Shown here in pieces: positions 46,053 through 57,649 of a stretch of DNA of 64,000 nucleotides (the stretch's first letter is position 1; each line of letters opens with the position of its first letter). The position numbers were made by a program, and so were the translations under genes. The stretch is from Rhytidiadelphus loreus (Eukaryota; Streptophyta; Bryopsida; Hypnales; Hylocomiaceae), in the NCBI GenBank assembly GCA_947034895.1, contig OX344763.1, positions 66,793,093 through 66,857,092 of the forward strand, read 5' to 3'. The notes under the pieces are model-generated. The model saw only the letters and a list, made by a program, of their open reading frames with translations, did not search any database and was not told the DNA's origin.

Positions 46053-47406
46053 CAATCCAAGGTGAGTAATCTCAGGACCCCCATTGACGTTAACTAGCAC
46101 CACGTCATTCCGCATTAACTCTCCAAATATCTCAAGTGCAGAATTTGCCGTGAGATATGGCAACCTAGGACGCTTCCAGGCACTATTGATGTCATTTGGC
46201 ATTACACTAGTATTGTACATAGTCTTGAACGCTAAATTGCGACAGGGAAAGTAGTAATCAAAGCAGCTCCGTGCGCTCTCCCCCTCATTAAACCCGAAGC
46301 AGAAAATGACGAAAACATCGAATTGGGTTCCACTTGCATTTTCAGGGAATCCATCATCGAGTCCCGCAAAGTAGTGTAAAACATGCCAGTCCCAGAGTTG
46401 GTGTGCCAACTCCAACTTCCTTTTGTACAAGTGAGCCACAACTTCGTGAAATCCCTTGGCGTCAGTCATCAGGATGGCTGGAGCCTGAACTAAAGTGCTT
46501 TTCTTATCCACGCTCTCCAGTGCATCAAAAACACGTCGGAGATTTCGGTCCTCCAAAATCTTAGCTTGTGGTCCGCTAGCTGTGGCCTCGAATAAGTACC
46601 AAATGTACAAGTGCCTCTTCCCCTGGCCACACCACACCACGACGTCTGGTTGCATCACTATTCCGTTGATGATCCACATATTTTCGTCCATTACCTTTGA
46701 CAGATAAATCTCAGTGAAACCTTTCTCCATTGCTTCCGCAACTACCACTTGGGCTTTTGCCGTGATGAATGCCTCCCACATTTCATGCACGCCTTTGGGA
46801 CAGTCCGCGGGGTCCCAAGTCTTGTTTAATTCCTTAGACCGACCATCGAGCCAATTTTTTCCTGTTTTTGTTGCCATGGCTCTGTCTACCCATAGCTGTA
46901 AATTTGGACAGCCGATTTTCATCTCAGTTGCGAAGTCAACCCATTCAGACTCCGGGTATTGAATGTATTTAGGTCTCTTGCTTGGAAGGCAATAACCCCA
47001 GTAGTGGAGCATCATTTCGTTCTTCATTGCGCGGATGTATCGTTCACTCGCCCCCGCCTCGGCTAAATTCACCAATAAAGGGCCACCACCTTTCCGTTTA
47101 GCCTTCGAGCTCTTCACGCATATCTCATGTGCCTGCACCTTTTCTGCAAGAAAGTTAATATCCTCTACTCTCAGTCTATAGAGAGTCTTGAAGTCATTGA
47201 GTGCCAGGGGCTTTCGAACTCCCTTCGATGGATCGGGAAGTCTATCTTCCTTGCCTGGCAATACGTACTGCAAGTAATCTTGTTCGATTTTTATCCACTT
47301 CTCTGCATCAACATCATCCTCTAGAAAGAGGAGTGGGATTTTCGTTTCATGGCCTTCGGTGCCCTTCATTGAGGTGAAGATGGTTGAAATCAACGGAAAG
47401 AACTCC
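46053..47406 (-). CDS. Methyltransferase-like exon, element C
   Basis: The exon lies between an acceptor (TTCTTTTAG|GAGTTCTTTCC) and a donor (GGATTG|GTAAGATC) and is open throughout. It is collinear with the element A and B exons: EFFPLISTIF against EFEKAVYVRF at the start, and SALEIFGELMRNDVVLVNVN-GGPEITHLGL against the B segment ELRMEFYLWLIKKICDSG-MCIFSGFAGGK at the end. The middle (HLYIWYLFEA, ILMTDAKGFHEVVAHLYKRK) has no DPPY. The GGPE loop after a hydrophobic strand looks like a SAM-binding motif I, then a strand continued in the next exon. The fold is inferred; catalysis is doubtful. Confidence 0.45.
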
Positions 47407-47461
47407 TAAAAGAAAAGTGATTAAGTGATAGTGTCAAATACTTGTTTGTGATCAGCAAAAG

Positions 47462-47618
47462 CAGCTGGAGTGATCCAGATGACCTAAACGAACAAGGGAT
47501 TGAAGTCCACAACAAAAAGCAAAGAAAACTAACTGGATCATCCAGATGAAATAAATACCAATTTATAACCGATCATTATAGTGGACCCAACGACATGCCC
47601 ATCTGGAGTGATTCAGAG
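47462..47618. repeat. Element C palindromes in the intron before the methyltransferase-like exon
   Basis: CAGCTGGAGTGATCCAGATG at 47462-47481, AACTGGATCATCCAGATG near 47530, and CATCTGGAGTGATTCAGAG at 47600-47618 lie upstream of the acceptor at 47407. The corresponding introns of elements A and B also carry palindromes of their own type. Confidence 0.65.
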
Positions 47619-47694
47619 ATCGAGAGAGGTGCATGACGTCTGTAAACTTGCTTCACGGTGCATAGATTGGTATGATTTTGAAGCACGAGGCCTC

Positions 47695-48110
47695 CTACAC
47701 ATCTGCTTCCGGAATTTCTCCTTTTGCAATTAGCCTCTTGTAGGCCTCGACTGTGTGTTGGCCCCCAATAATATAGTAGTTAGTCTGATTTGTTATTTCA
47801 TCTATTTTGGGGCAGGTATCAAAATATGTGGCCTTTCCATCAGCACCATAAGGCCCGAGTTTCACAGGAAGCACTGTAATTATTCTCCAATCGGCATCAT
47901 AATCGGTTTCCAAGCGTGCCTTATTTATGATTCCAGGTAGTCATGTCTCCTCAAAGCCTCTGTACACTATCCTCCCTTCTGGTGCCCTATGAAGATAATC
48001 AAAATGCACCTGAAGGGCTTTACCAGCTGCGTCGACGAACGGGGTCTTCTTCCACTTGTACATACAGTCGAAGTGTGTTTTGTATAGTGACTTCATGACC
48101 TTCAATTATT
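47695..48110 (-). pseudogene. ParB/sulfiredoxin-like domain of the element C gene
   Basis: The frame reads VMKSLYKTHFDCMYKWKKTP (like EIQKNFW.. in A), then LPVKLGPYGADGK and NYYIIGGQHTVEAYKRLIAK. The last matches the INGQHS domain of elements A and B. A TGA at 47941-47943 interrupts it, and the part after IPEADV is decayed by a stop and likely frameshift before about 47640. Family reasoning as for element A; the domain name is an inference. Confidence 0.4.
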
Positions 48111-48212
48111 TCAGATCAAGCTTCTTAATCTCAGTCTCCTTCATTGCAACGCATGCAGAAATGGTTAGCTTCTTGGCATGGACGTCCGAATCACTTTTGT
48201 CTCCCGGCGCCC

Positions 48213-48785
48213 CTACAACTGTCCTTCATTTCTTTCCTTTTTGGGGGGTGACGGTGTTGCCACTTTCGTTGGTACTATTGCTTGGGAAGGGTTGCTTGGG
48301 TTGGTATCCTGACGTGCCTCCTGAATGAGCCCCCACGCAACTTTCATTTCTCTCGGAGACCATTGAGGGACGTCCCCTTTCGGTTCTAATAATGATTCAT
48401 TCAGTAGTGATTCGCAATGACTGAGTTGCATTGTAGAATAGTCGAGTATTATCTTGTATATCCTTGTTCCTTCGGATCCGGGTACTTTCTCTTCAATGAC
48501 CAGGAGCACGGTTTCGTTGTTCAAGCCCTGCATTTCCAAGATGTCAAGCCCAGCGTCACGGTGCGACTTTGTACCATTCATGAGTTTCGGAATGACTCGC
48601 ACTTGGCCATCTTCCGCTTTCTTCCACTGCACCCCCCATTCAGTGACTTTCTTCAAGCAACGATAGACTGCCTCTAAGTGTATTTGTCCTTCGTAATGGA
48701 ACTGATGAACCCACCCGTCACAGAAGGGGCGGAGTTTAATTGGGCACGCGTCCTCAGGTCCCTCTTGAAGAAACTCATCACTACA
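48213..48785 (-). CDS. N-terminal domain exon, element C gene
   Basis: The frame enters near 48785 after an acceptor-like TTTCATGTAG. It encodes DEFLQEGPEDACPIKLRPFC and a domain of roughly 150 residues (IHLEAVYRCLKKVTEWGVQW, ETVLLVIEEKV), then a P/K-rich linker (TPSPPKKERNEG) to a TAG at 48213. It occupies the place of the N-terminal exons of elements A and B, with only weak sequence resemblance. The start codon is probably in an upstream exon I did not find. Confidence 0.4.
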   Translation of the reverse strand, partial: CSDEFLQEGPEDACPIKLRPFCDGWVHQFHYEGQIHLEAVYRCLKKVTEWGVQWKKAEDGQVRVIPKLMNGTKSHRDAGLDILEMQGLNNETVLLVIEEKVPGSEGTRIYKIILDYSTMQLSHCESLLNESLLEPKGDVPQWSPREMKVAWGLIQEARQDTNPSNPSQAIVPTKVATPSPPKKERNEGQL

Positions 48786-48847
48786 TGAAAGCAATGTGTG
48801 TGGTTAGATTTATACGCGTCTACAAGCTACTCCTAAAGTTTTTGGTC

Positions 48848-49100
48848 ATCTAGATCACTCCAGGTGACTTCGTGCAGCAGGAGTACTCCAGTTGAATTCA
48901 ATGAACTCGAGCGCTCCAGGTGAATTCATCCAACTGGAGAACTCCAGGTGAATTAAATCAACCGGAGCACTCCAAGTGAATTCATGCATCTGGAGCACTC
49001 CAGGTGAATTCAAGCATCTGGAGCACTCCAGGTGAATTCAAACATCTGGGTCATTCTAGGTGACTTCAAACATCTGGAGCACTCCAGATGACTTATAGAT
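48848..49100. repeat. Element C palindrome array upstream of the minus gene
   Basis: About eight units of roughly 28 bases run tandemly, such as CATCTGGAGCACTCCAGGTG followed by AATTCAAG. Half-sites CATCTGGA and TCCAGATG/TCCAGGTG flank a short centre. The array ends just before the minus gene. Confidence 0.8.
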
Positions 49101-49940
49101 GCTGACTGTTGTAGCTGCTTGAAGTCACTTGCAGTGCTTCACATGATCTTACAATTTAATGTAATAAGAACTGTCGACGACCTGAACGTGCATCTGAAGA
49201 TCTCCATTTACGCGGTTATAGGGTCCATTTACGCGGTACAAGGTGTTTGGATTTCAAAACTTACGAGTTATTCTACACCAACATGGTTTACTTGTCTCGC
49301 TCAGTTCCCATGATCTTTCTTACTTCCCTGCTTCAACGCTCTGAATTCCTGTATACAACCAGTACTGCACGGTTTATACGATGTGCAAGTGTTTACGGAA
49401 TGGATCCAGATGGTTTAGGGCTAAACACTAATACGATGCCAAACATAACAGGATACAATTTAAATCAATCAATGCACAATTATCTTTAATTGAATTTCAA
49501 AACAATGACTCCAACACTAAGACTGAGACACCTACAAGTCTCCAGATGGTTGTGGTTAAGCATTACGACTGATATAATTGGGCGCCAAAAAGTATGAGCA
49601 CTGCAATTCTAGAAAGGGGGAATTAAAATAATCCCGGCAAGCCCAGCCTACTGTCCTAAACGACTTAGAATTATGACACAACATTGAACTTGTTGAACGA
49701 CTACCTAAGTATGATCTTAGCCTGAATTATTGAGTATTGGGCCTACGAAACAACAATTCTATTGGTATTCAGAAGATGCAACTAAAGCACTGTTCAATTT
49801 TTTTTTAAAAGAACAAAAATGAAACACAATGGCAAAACGGTAAAACTTGGAAAAATACAGAGTAGAAGTTCTAAGGCGATAACTTAGCTTTACATAACAA
49901 CAAAAATTGTAGCCAATGAAAACAACCTGTCTGTACCGCT
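49101..49940. other. Non-coding centre of element C, left part
   Basis: No supported gene; short open frames only. Confidence 0.3.
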
Positions 49941-50040
49941 CTACATGTCCACGCTAACAAGCTGCAGGAGCCCCGCACAAAACTGCTCCCACTCACAAAA
50001 AACAGCCCTAGAACTTACCCCGACTAGTTCACGGGAACTC

Positions 50041-50430
50041 GGAAGCTACAAATGCGCACCTCCCTTCTCGAGCTCCTTGCTACCACACTCGTCCGATCCC
50101 GTACGCAGCTCTCTCACGAACTGCGCGACTTTGGCGACTCCTTACTGCTTCGGCGAGCTCCTTGCTGCCACACCCGTCCGATCCCGTACGCAGCTCTCTC
50201 ACGAACTACGCGACTTCGACGACTCCTTGCTGCTACCATTCTCACGCATTGCACGGCTTCGACGAGCTCCTTGTTGCTACATCGGTTTGTTCCCGTACAA
50301 GACCTCTCTCACGAACTACGCGGCTTCGGCAACCTTGTTTGCTGCTATATCCAACGATCCCGTGTGCACCTCCTTCAGCGTTACCCACGGTATTACCCCC
50401 AGCGTAGCCGTGTGACAAGCTTGCATTTCC
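50041..50430. repeat. Degenerate tandem repeat, about 85-110 bp units, 3 copies
   Basis: GATCCCGTACGCAGCTCTCTCACGAACT-type blocks occur near 50096, 50181 and 50290, with GGCGAGCTCCTTGCTGC between. Long open frames in two frames here result from the repeat. Confidence 0.6.
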
Positions 50431-50659
50431 TCAACGACAGAAGTAGCACACTCAGTTGCTGCTCAAACTAGGTCCCATTCTCTCACAAACCCGCGCGCCT
50501 CGCCACTGTTCGCTCCGTCGTGAAGGCTGATTGCTAGCGGAGAGGGACTGGAGATTAGAACTACTTGGAACTAGAGATTGGAGCTTGGAACTAGAGCGGG
50601 AGGGTTGCAGTGGAAACTGGAAGAGAGAGAGAGCGGTCATCAGGGGAGCCAACACTGCA

Positions 50660-53600
50660 TCTGGAGGCGACGGTAGGACCCCCTCATCATGGCGCCGTCC
50701 CCCATTATGACTTAATAGGCATAATTACTGAAGTTGACTCATTTAATTAGTGGAGGGGACGTGAATTCATGGAGTGGGTTAACTCCTAATTAGTCTTCCA
50801 CCTATTTTCAGGGTTATGGCCTTTTTTTGTTATTTTGTTTTGTTTTATTTTGAAACAAATGAAACGGAATTCCATTCATTTGCATAAAAAATACTATTTT
50901 GCTACTTAGAAGTTTTCTTCACCATATACATGGAAAAATAGTGGTATACGTGGCATGATAATTTCTTGAAGGCAACAAATTATAAAACTTTATGATTTGC
51001 AAGTTGGTCCCTCATTTTCATACTATATTAGCATTTACACCAAGAATAAATTTTATAATAAATAATTAGAGGCTCCACCCAACAAAAGAAATGGGCTAAT
51101 ATGCTACAGGGCATAGTACAAATTTAATCCAGTAGGTAATGTAAAAGAAATTATTTATGCATGGTTAAAGCTATACACTTTTGACATTCGTGAGTTTCAT
51201 GACTTAGAGGGAAATTCCCTTGGTCCACCCAATTAATACCATTTAACCTAAACCTAGTTGGTGAACAAATATTTGCTTTCTTTTCCTTCAACACAAAAGG
51301 CCCAAATGAAATTAATAATGATAGTGGGGCCCTCCCATTTGATTGGATAAATTTTGGCACTCGTAGTAAATGCTTGAATACGTAGCACGTGGCACGACCG
51401 GAAATGAAGGTAGGTTAATCTTTTCCATTTATTTAGTAAATTTGACGTTTCAGTGGATAATTCCCTTTTGCAAACCAATAGATATCAATTGTTGGATAAC
51501 TAATTGGTGAACAAATTATGATGCTCTTTTATTTCAATCCTAAGCCTCAAAAAAAATGTAGAATGAATGTGTCCCCGCCTGAATTTATTGGATAAATTCG
51601 GGCACTCATGGGATATATTACACGTTGTAATTGGTGCCACCTAGCGCAAATTCAAATCTAACTATATAAAAGCTTTATTTTCTAACTTCCCAAGCTTGAT
51701 GAGCTCATGGATGATTCACTTTTTCTGCAAATAAAATTTGCCATTTGTGGAGAAAATTTTGCAATTATATTTTCTTTTGATTGTGTGTGGAAAATCTTTC
51801 TTCATCCAAGGTTAGGTCATCCAAAAAAATAAAAAATAAAAAAATAAAAAAATAAAAAAATAATTAATTAATTAATTAAATTTAATTAAATCACTGAGAT
51901 CAAAACAATCATTATTTTGAGGTTCTTAGACATTAAAGGCTTCAAGTTTTATATTGTCAATAATTACATGATTGCTCACTACTTACTTATTATTTAGTTA
52001 TTACTTAATTATTATTGGGTCAATTATATACCAGGCAATTCAATTTGGTAAATAGCACCTGAAATATATTAATATTTTAATTTAAATCAAATGTAAATAA
52101 TTGACAATCGAGTATTCATTATAGTGTATGAAGCATTCATGTGGTTTGATTTGAAACCTATACCATTGATAATCAAGTATTCAAGGTGTAACTATGTTTC
52201 AAATCAAAGCCGTGCATTTAGAATATTAATTGAGTCTGTACCTTCATCATATTAATTAGGCATTCAAGCATGTCAATATTGAAAATTATTATTGAAATTA
52301 TTATTTATGAGTGCTTCATACACTATAAATCCGACCCAAAAAATATTTTGGAGGCATAATCATGTGGTGCGCTAGTATTTTCACATATTGATGCGGTTCA
52401 ATACTGACCACCAATGAAACTTATTTGGATGCATTGAACCTTGACCCCTTAATGCCTTGGTAATATTAACCTCCAAACGTCAAATAGAAACAACATTTTT
52501 TGGTGACATAGTGATTTTGGGCAGCTCAATACAGACATAATTTTTACTTTCTTCTTTGAAAATTTCACACAATGTGTGCCTGAGGAGTACTAGCTAGAAG
52601 GCCCAACAATTTTCATATTAACTTTTGACTACATGGTTCAAAAGTTATTGCATGGTATGAAATTTTCAATGTTCAGTGGGCAATTTGGGAAAAAAAAATT
52701 CTTTGAAAATCACTTTTAAAAGAAAAAGAAATATAAAATTGATTCTCTACATTTTTATATAATTATGTGGTAAGCTTTAATTGAATCATTCCATTTTCAT
52801 TAATGAGATGAAAGTTATGAGGAATTTTAGTTTGGGTTAGTTAGTGTGTAGTTATGGAATCTCTACTCTGATTACTCTAAAATAAACTTTGAAGTCCTTT
52901 ATTTAACTCAATTTTTAATATTGTTGGAAAGAAATAAAAAAATCAAGTGTATGTTGTTTATTACGACTAACATTACAACCATTGGAAATGGCATTTTTCA
53001 ATTCTATAAATATATTGTTATCAATTTATTATTTTTAATCATTTTATGCTACTTTGTACTTACTATTTTTTTTGCATATGTAGTACAATTTCAAATGATC
53101 TAATGTTCTTTAAGCATGTACTAGCAAACTTGACTTAAGGAATGAATCCAAAGAGTAACCACCAATTTGGAGCAGTAGATGTTACATGAGGTCTCCAAGA
53201 GATTGTTTGACCATGGTTCCCCATGCTGTGAACTATGGCCAGACACTTAGGTTATTTAATAATAAACAAAATAAAATAAATATTAATATAATAAAAAATT
53301 ACCGGCAAACACGTTGTAATTTTTGTCTATGTCATTTTTTTAAAAGAATCAATTTAAGAAATAATATTTTTATGTAGTCCAACGTCACAATCTTTCAGCC
53401 ACGTCGGACTGTTGGTTCTATGACATTCCCGTAGTCGGGGACATCGGGAACTCGAAGTCTGTCAATGGGATTTTTTCATACAACTTTGACCTTGTCAAGT
53501 GCAGTTGCCCATATTTTCACAGACTGAGTCCAAAAAAGGATTTTTGTCACTTCAAACATTAATATCTTGCAATGTATGTGGTGGAAAATTGTCAAATTTT

Positions 53601-55140
53601 TTCCACATCTTCTCAAACTATTTTGTTACAAGATCCTACGGTTACATGTGTCTAGAAATGTTATTCATCTAAAATTTGGTGCTTATAAATGCAAGGGTAG
53701 TTTTGGAGTAGTTTTGGTGAAAACATGCATATAATCTCATTTTTTACTGAATTTTTTTGGAAGTTTTTCATAAGATAGATGAACTTCTGATAGAGCTTCC
53801 CAAGAATATGATTTTTATTCCAATCAATGCCTAGGAGTAAAAGTTATGCTACAATAACCTTAAACTGGGGGGAGATCAGACAGCCCAAAAAATCCACATG
53901 AAATAGAAATATCAATTTATTTTGTTTATTTTTTCTTGTAGAATGATTATATTTTATTCTAAATGGAAGGCTTTTATTTGTGATTCCATTTGAATTAAAA
54001 AAACTTAATGAAGCTACATAAGATAGGGCTAGTTTGTTGCCACGTAATAAACTCACCCTTCCTAGAGCCTAGAAGCTTGTAGAAAAGGCAATTATTATCG
54101 AATTCATTTTAGACAAAAGGAACTTCCTAAGATTTGGATGTCACTATATAGTATTAATATTTTTTTTTTTTTTCTTTATATTTTTTTCATGAATTGCTTG
54201 GGGGTTGATAAAAGCCTCTTTGAGTACATTGAAACCCTTTGGACCATTTTATGCACTCCAACACTAATTTCAAAAACAAGACAAAAATGAACTTCAAGGT
54301 CACTCATGCGTTGCACTTGGGGGAAGGATTTAAAACTAGGAATTAAAGGTAGCCAACCTCTTTCCGACCACTATCCTATTTTTGCTACTTAGACTGCTTT
54401 GTTTCCGATGACTTTTGACAGCTTACGTGGTTAGGTTACAGTTCATACAATACAAATGTCAGGAAGGTGTACATTGAATTCATTCAATTATTATCACAAA
54501 ATGTACATTTGAAGCCACAATTATCACCTACTTTGAAGCATGATCAATTTTGTAATCAAACTATGGTTGGAAATGCGGTGCCCTATATATAACAAGAATG
54601 AGTTGAAGGGAATCATTCTTTACGAAAAGAATTCATAAATTTTTTTTTTGGAGAAAAAAGGAAACATTTCTGGAGCCCTTCCCAAATCTATTATTTTCTG
54701 TACCAGCTAGATTTTTCTCTTCACCAAATGCATACTAGAACTATGCTAAATTCAAGTGTTTGGAATGAAGTCGTCTACGTTAGTTAGCTACAACTTGGTC
54801 TTTCAAAAGCTCAGCCCTGCTAGAGTAGAAAAGTGTATCCCAGAGCGCTTCTTTGAGAAGACCATGAGGACATATAGCACTTACATTTGTGGGGACAAAA
54901 TACTTCGAACAAGTGAAGCACATTATGGTCTTACAGGTTGAATGATATTCATATGTTGATTTTGAAGTAAAGTTTAGACACATTTTGTAGAAGAAGTGTA
55001 GAATTCAAGCTCTGGCAATGAATTGTTTAGTTCATCATGACTCCAAGTTTTCATTTGTATAAATCTCTTGGTGTTCTGGTTAGATCTAATAAATAATGTT
55101 TTCCTCATAACTATGAATGATTGACTTTTGTACATCTCCT
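50660..55140. other. AT-rich centre of element C
   Basis: No supported gene was found. It contains (AAAAAAT)n near 51825-51860, and a dispersed repeat at about 53560-53870 that is the inverse of sequence at 31030-31720. Confidence 0.35.
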
Positions 55141-55143
55141 AAT

Positions 55144-55260
55144 GCATCTCCCTAGCTATGGTTTCTGTGCATCTCTAGATGTTTTGCATACATCTCCAGA
55201 TGAATTGCATACATCTCCAAATGGATTGCATATATTTCCAGATGGTATGCAGTACATGTA
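55144..55260. repeat. About 21-bp tandem repeat
   Basis: CATCTCCAGATGAATTGCATA and close variants follow each other four to five times, with scattered further copies to about 55370. The CATCTCCAGATG core resembles a half-site pair of the element C palindrome. Confidence 0.6.
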
Positions 55261-55399
55261 CACATGTTCTGCATACATCTCCAGGTAGTCATCGTAGACC
55301 TCCAGACGTTTTGCGACATCTCCAAACGTTCATGGTGCCTAGCATACATCTCCTAATGTGTAGCATAATATCTTTTTTTAGATACCGTTTTAGTATATA

Positions 55400-57230
55400 A
55401 TTCAATGAATGAATGGGTTAATCATTAATTTAAGTGAGTTCACTCATGTCATCCCCCGATGTCTCACACATAGTATTTTGTAAAGTATCCAATTTCATTG
55501 TCTATCTTACGTGCTTAGTATGGTTGGAATTTATTACATTCCAAATATTAACTTGTAAGTTCAAATTTGCTAACCGACTATGCATCCACGTGGTCATATC
55601 TAATTTTTATAGAAACAAAAGAAGGGAGTTTGTAGAATTCGAAATCCTAGATTACACAAAATATTGAAGGTGCGCACATTACATTGTGTAATTTGTAGGG
55701 ATTAATTCCGATCGATTTTACCATTCAGGTGGCCCCATGTGGATTTATCCGGTAGAAGCATCTACATTCATTCCTAATTGAATAAGTCGCAGAAGTTCAT
55801 AAATTAACGTGGACGGGATTGAAAGCTTAGTCCGTGTGTGGCTGTGTCAGTGGAGTGGATCTCCAATCTCACAGTACTATCTGTCAGGGGATCAAATCTT
55901 CTAAAATTCCGTTAGTCACGTGGGTTCATCGTGTGCACATAGTATCTTATTTGCTTACAATAGTGTGTTAATTGATCCTGTTACTTTGTTTCTTGCCATT
56001 CGTACCGAATAAGTATACACTCTCTGTTAGACATTGTGAAGAATCCTTCGACGCCTCGAAAAGTTCTGAGTGGTAGAAAAGGCTGGAGTAATCCTACCTG
56101 CATAGTCGGCAAATAATGATTCTCAAAACCTTCCAATTTTGTAGACTTGATTTAGAAAACAACGAAGGTGACCTTTTTAAAATTATCTTGTCTAAATTAA
56201 CTCCGTGTTACCTAACATTTCGGTGAGTACTGCATCCAATTTTCGGGATGTGTCCGAAATTACCTTTGAATGCTTGAAAAGAGCACATCCGAGTATTACA
56301 TTTGATGGATATCTTCTGAACTCACTGTCACTGAGGAAATACGTCAATGTAGTGTAACGAACTGGATGTACTCATGTAGATGCAAATCAAAGATTCTCTT
56401 TATGATGAATAGGATTCCACTGCACCATAAACAGAGTGGAATAGGGATTGAATTGTGGAAGTCAAACTCTGAATCCATGATCCCTCTTAATGTGCCATCG
56501 ACTCCTGAATAATGCATTTACTTGCTGATTATTCGTTCGTTAGTCAAAGTCTACAAAGAAGGACCTCCGCCAACTAAAGGTATCCCGTGCACAATTTTGG
56601 CGGGCTTCAACACTTTTGAAAAAGATTTTCCTTCTCTGCGGAGGCCAACTATCTCGTGCTCTGTCATTCTCATTCTTTTCGTCTTTCACTGAATCCTCGT
56701 GCGCATCTCCCTTCTCCAAGTTCGGGCGATTTAGGTTGCCCGACGTTTTGGTGTGGTGAGGTTGTTCCCTGAACAGGAATTCATTGACGACGGCGCATTG
56801 TGTAGAAGGTGAGAGATCATTAGATTTTAGTTTGCAATTCTGCAAGTTCCAGTGCGTCCACAAGAATTTGAGTGATTGACCACGGGAATGTACCACGAAT
56901 GCGTAGAGTATGATTAGTTGCGTCAATAAACATTGATCTCGTTACAGTAAAATGGAATCATTTGGTCGAACCGAAGAGTGGATCATAGACCTGAAGTATG
57001 AAGTAACAATGGTAGTTCAGATAATTGTAGGTCTAGTTTAGAGCATTAGTCAGTCAGCATAATCCACGTGTGCATACACAATATTTGTACGCACGTGGCA
57101 TATACAAATACTTGCTCACGTAGATGATACGTCAGTGTACATTTCTTTCGTAGTGTACTGAAATCAATTATACAGCATTGATAGAAGGTGTAAATGAAGA
57201 GTCACTTCATTTGCTCTCTTGAATCATCAT
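55400..57230. other. Non-coding stretch before the element C plus gene
   Basis: A minus-strand frame at 56540-56926 (128 codons) has no recognisable domain and was not accepted as a gene. Confidence 0.3.
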
Positions 57231-57472
57231 CTGGAGTGATCCAGCTGTTCGATATGTGTCTTGAAATATGTGCATTCTACTTATCAATCAGTTATTGGAT
57301 CGTTTCTCACCTAGAGTGATCCAAATGAGTAGGGTTCAGCTGGAGTGATCCAGATGAGTAGGTTTCAACTGGAGTGATCCAGATGAGTAGGTTTTAGTTG
57401 GAGTGATCCAGATGAATTTCGTTCACCTAGAGTGATCCAGATGAGTTTTGTTCACCTGGAGTGATCCAGATG
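57231..57472. repeat. Element C palindrome array upstream of the plus gene
   Basis: CATCTGGAGTGATCCAGCTG at 57231, then about six tandem units of roughly 30 bases from 57308, such as CAGCTGGAGTGATCCAGATG followed by AGTAGGTTT. It is the mirror partner of the array at 48848-49100. Confidence 0.8.
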
Positions 57473-57649
57473 TGAAATAGTTGTAGGTTGAATTTTCCGT
57501 TCGGTATCTACTTGGTTTAGCTGTGGAATTTTATGTGTCCGGATCACCGTGCATTTGGTGAATTACAAATTACTATCTTTATATGAATTAGAAACACATT
57601 TTCGTTAATTGGGAAATTATTCCTTTCTCATTTGCAAGGAAGTATACAT

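Noticed and set aside
49945..50471. Overlapping open frames of 139-156 codons
   Set aside because: They arise from a degenerate 85-110 bp tandem repeat; composition is repetitive and no domain is visible.
56540..56926. 128-codon minus-strand frame near the element C transposase
   Set aside because: No domain, no homologue in elements A or B, and no supporting splice or promoter signal.
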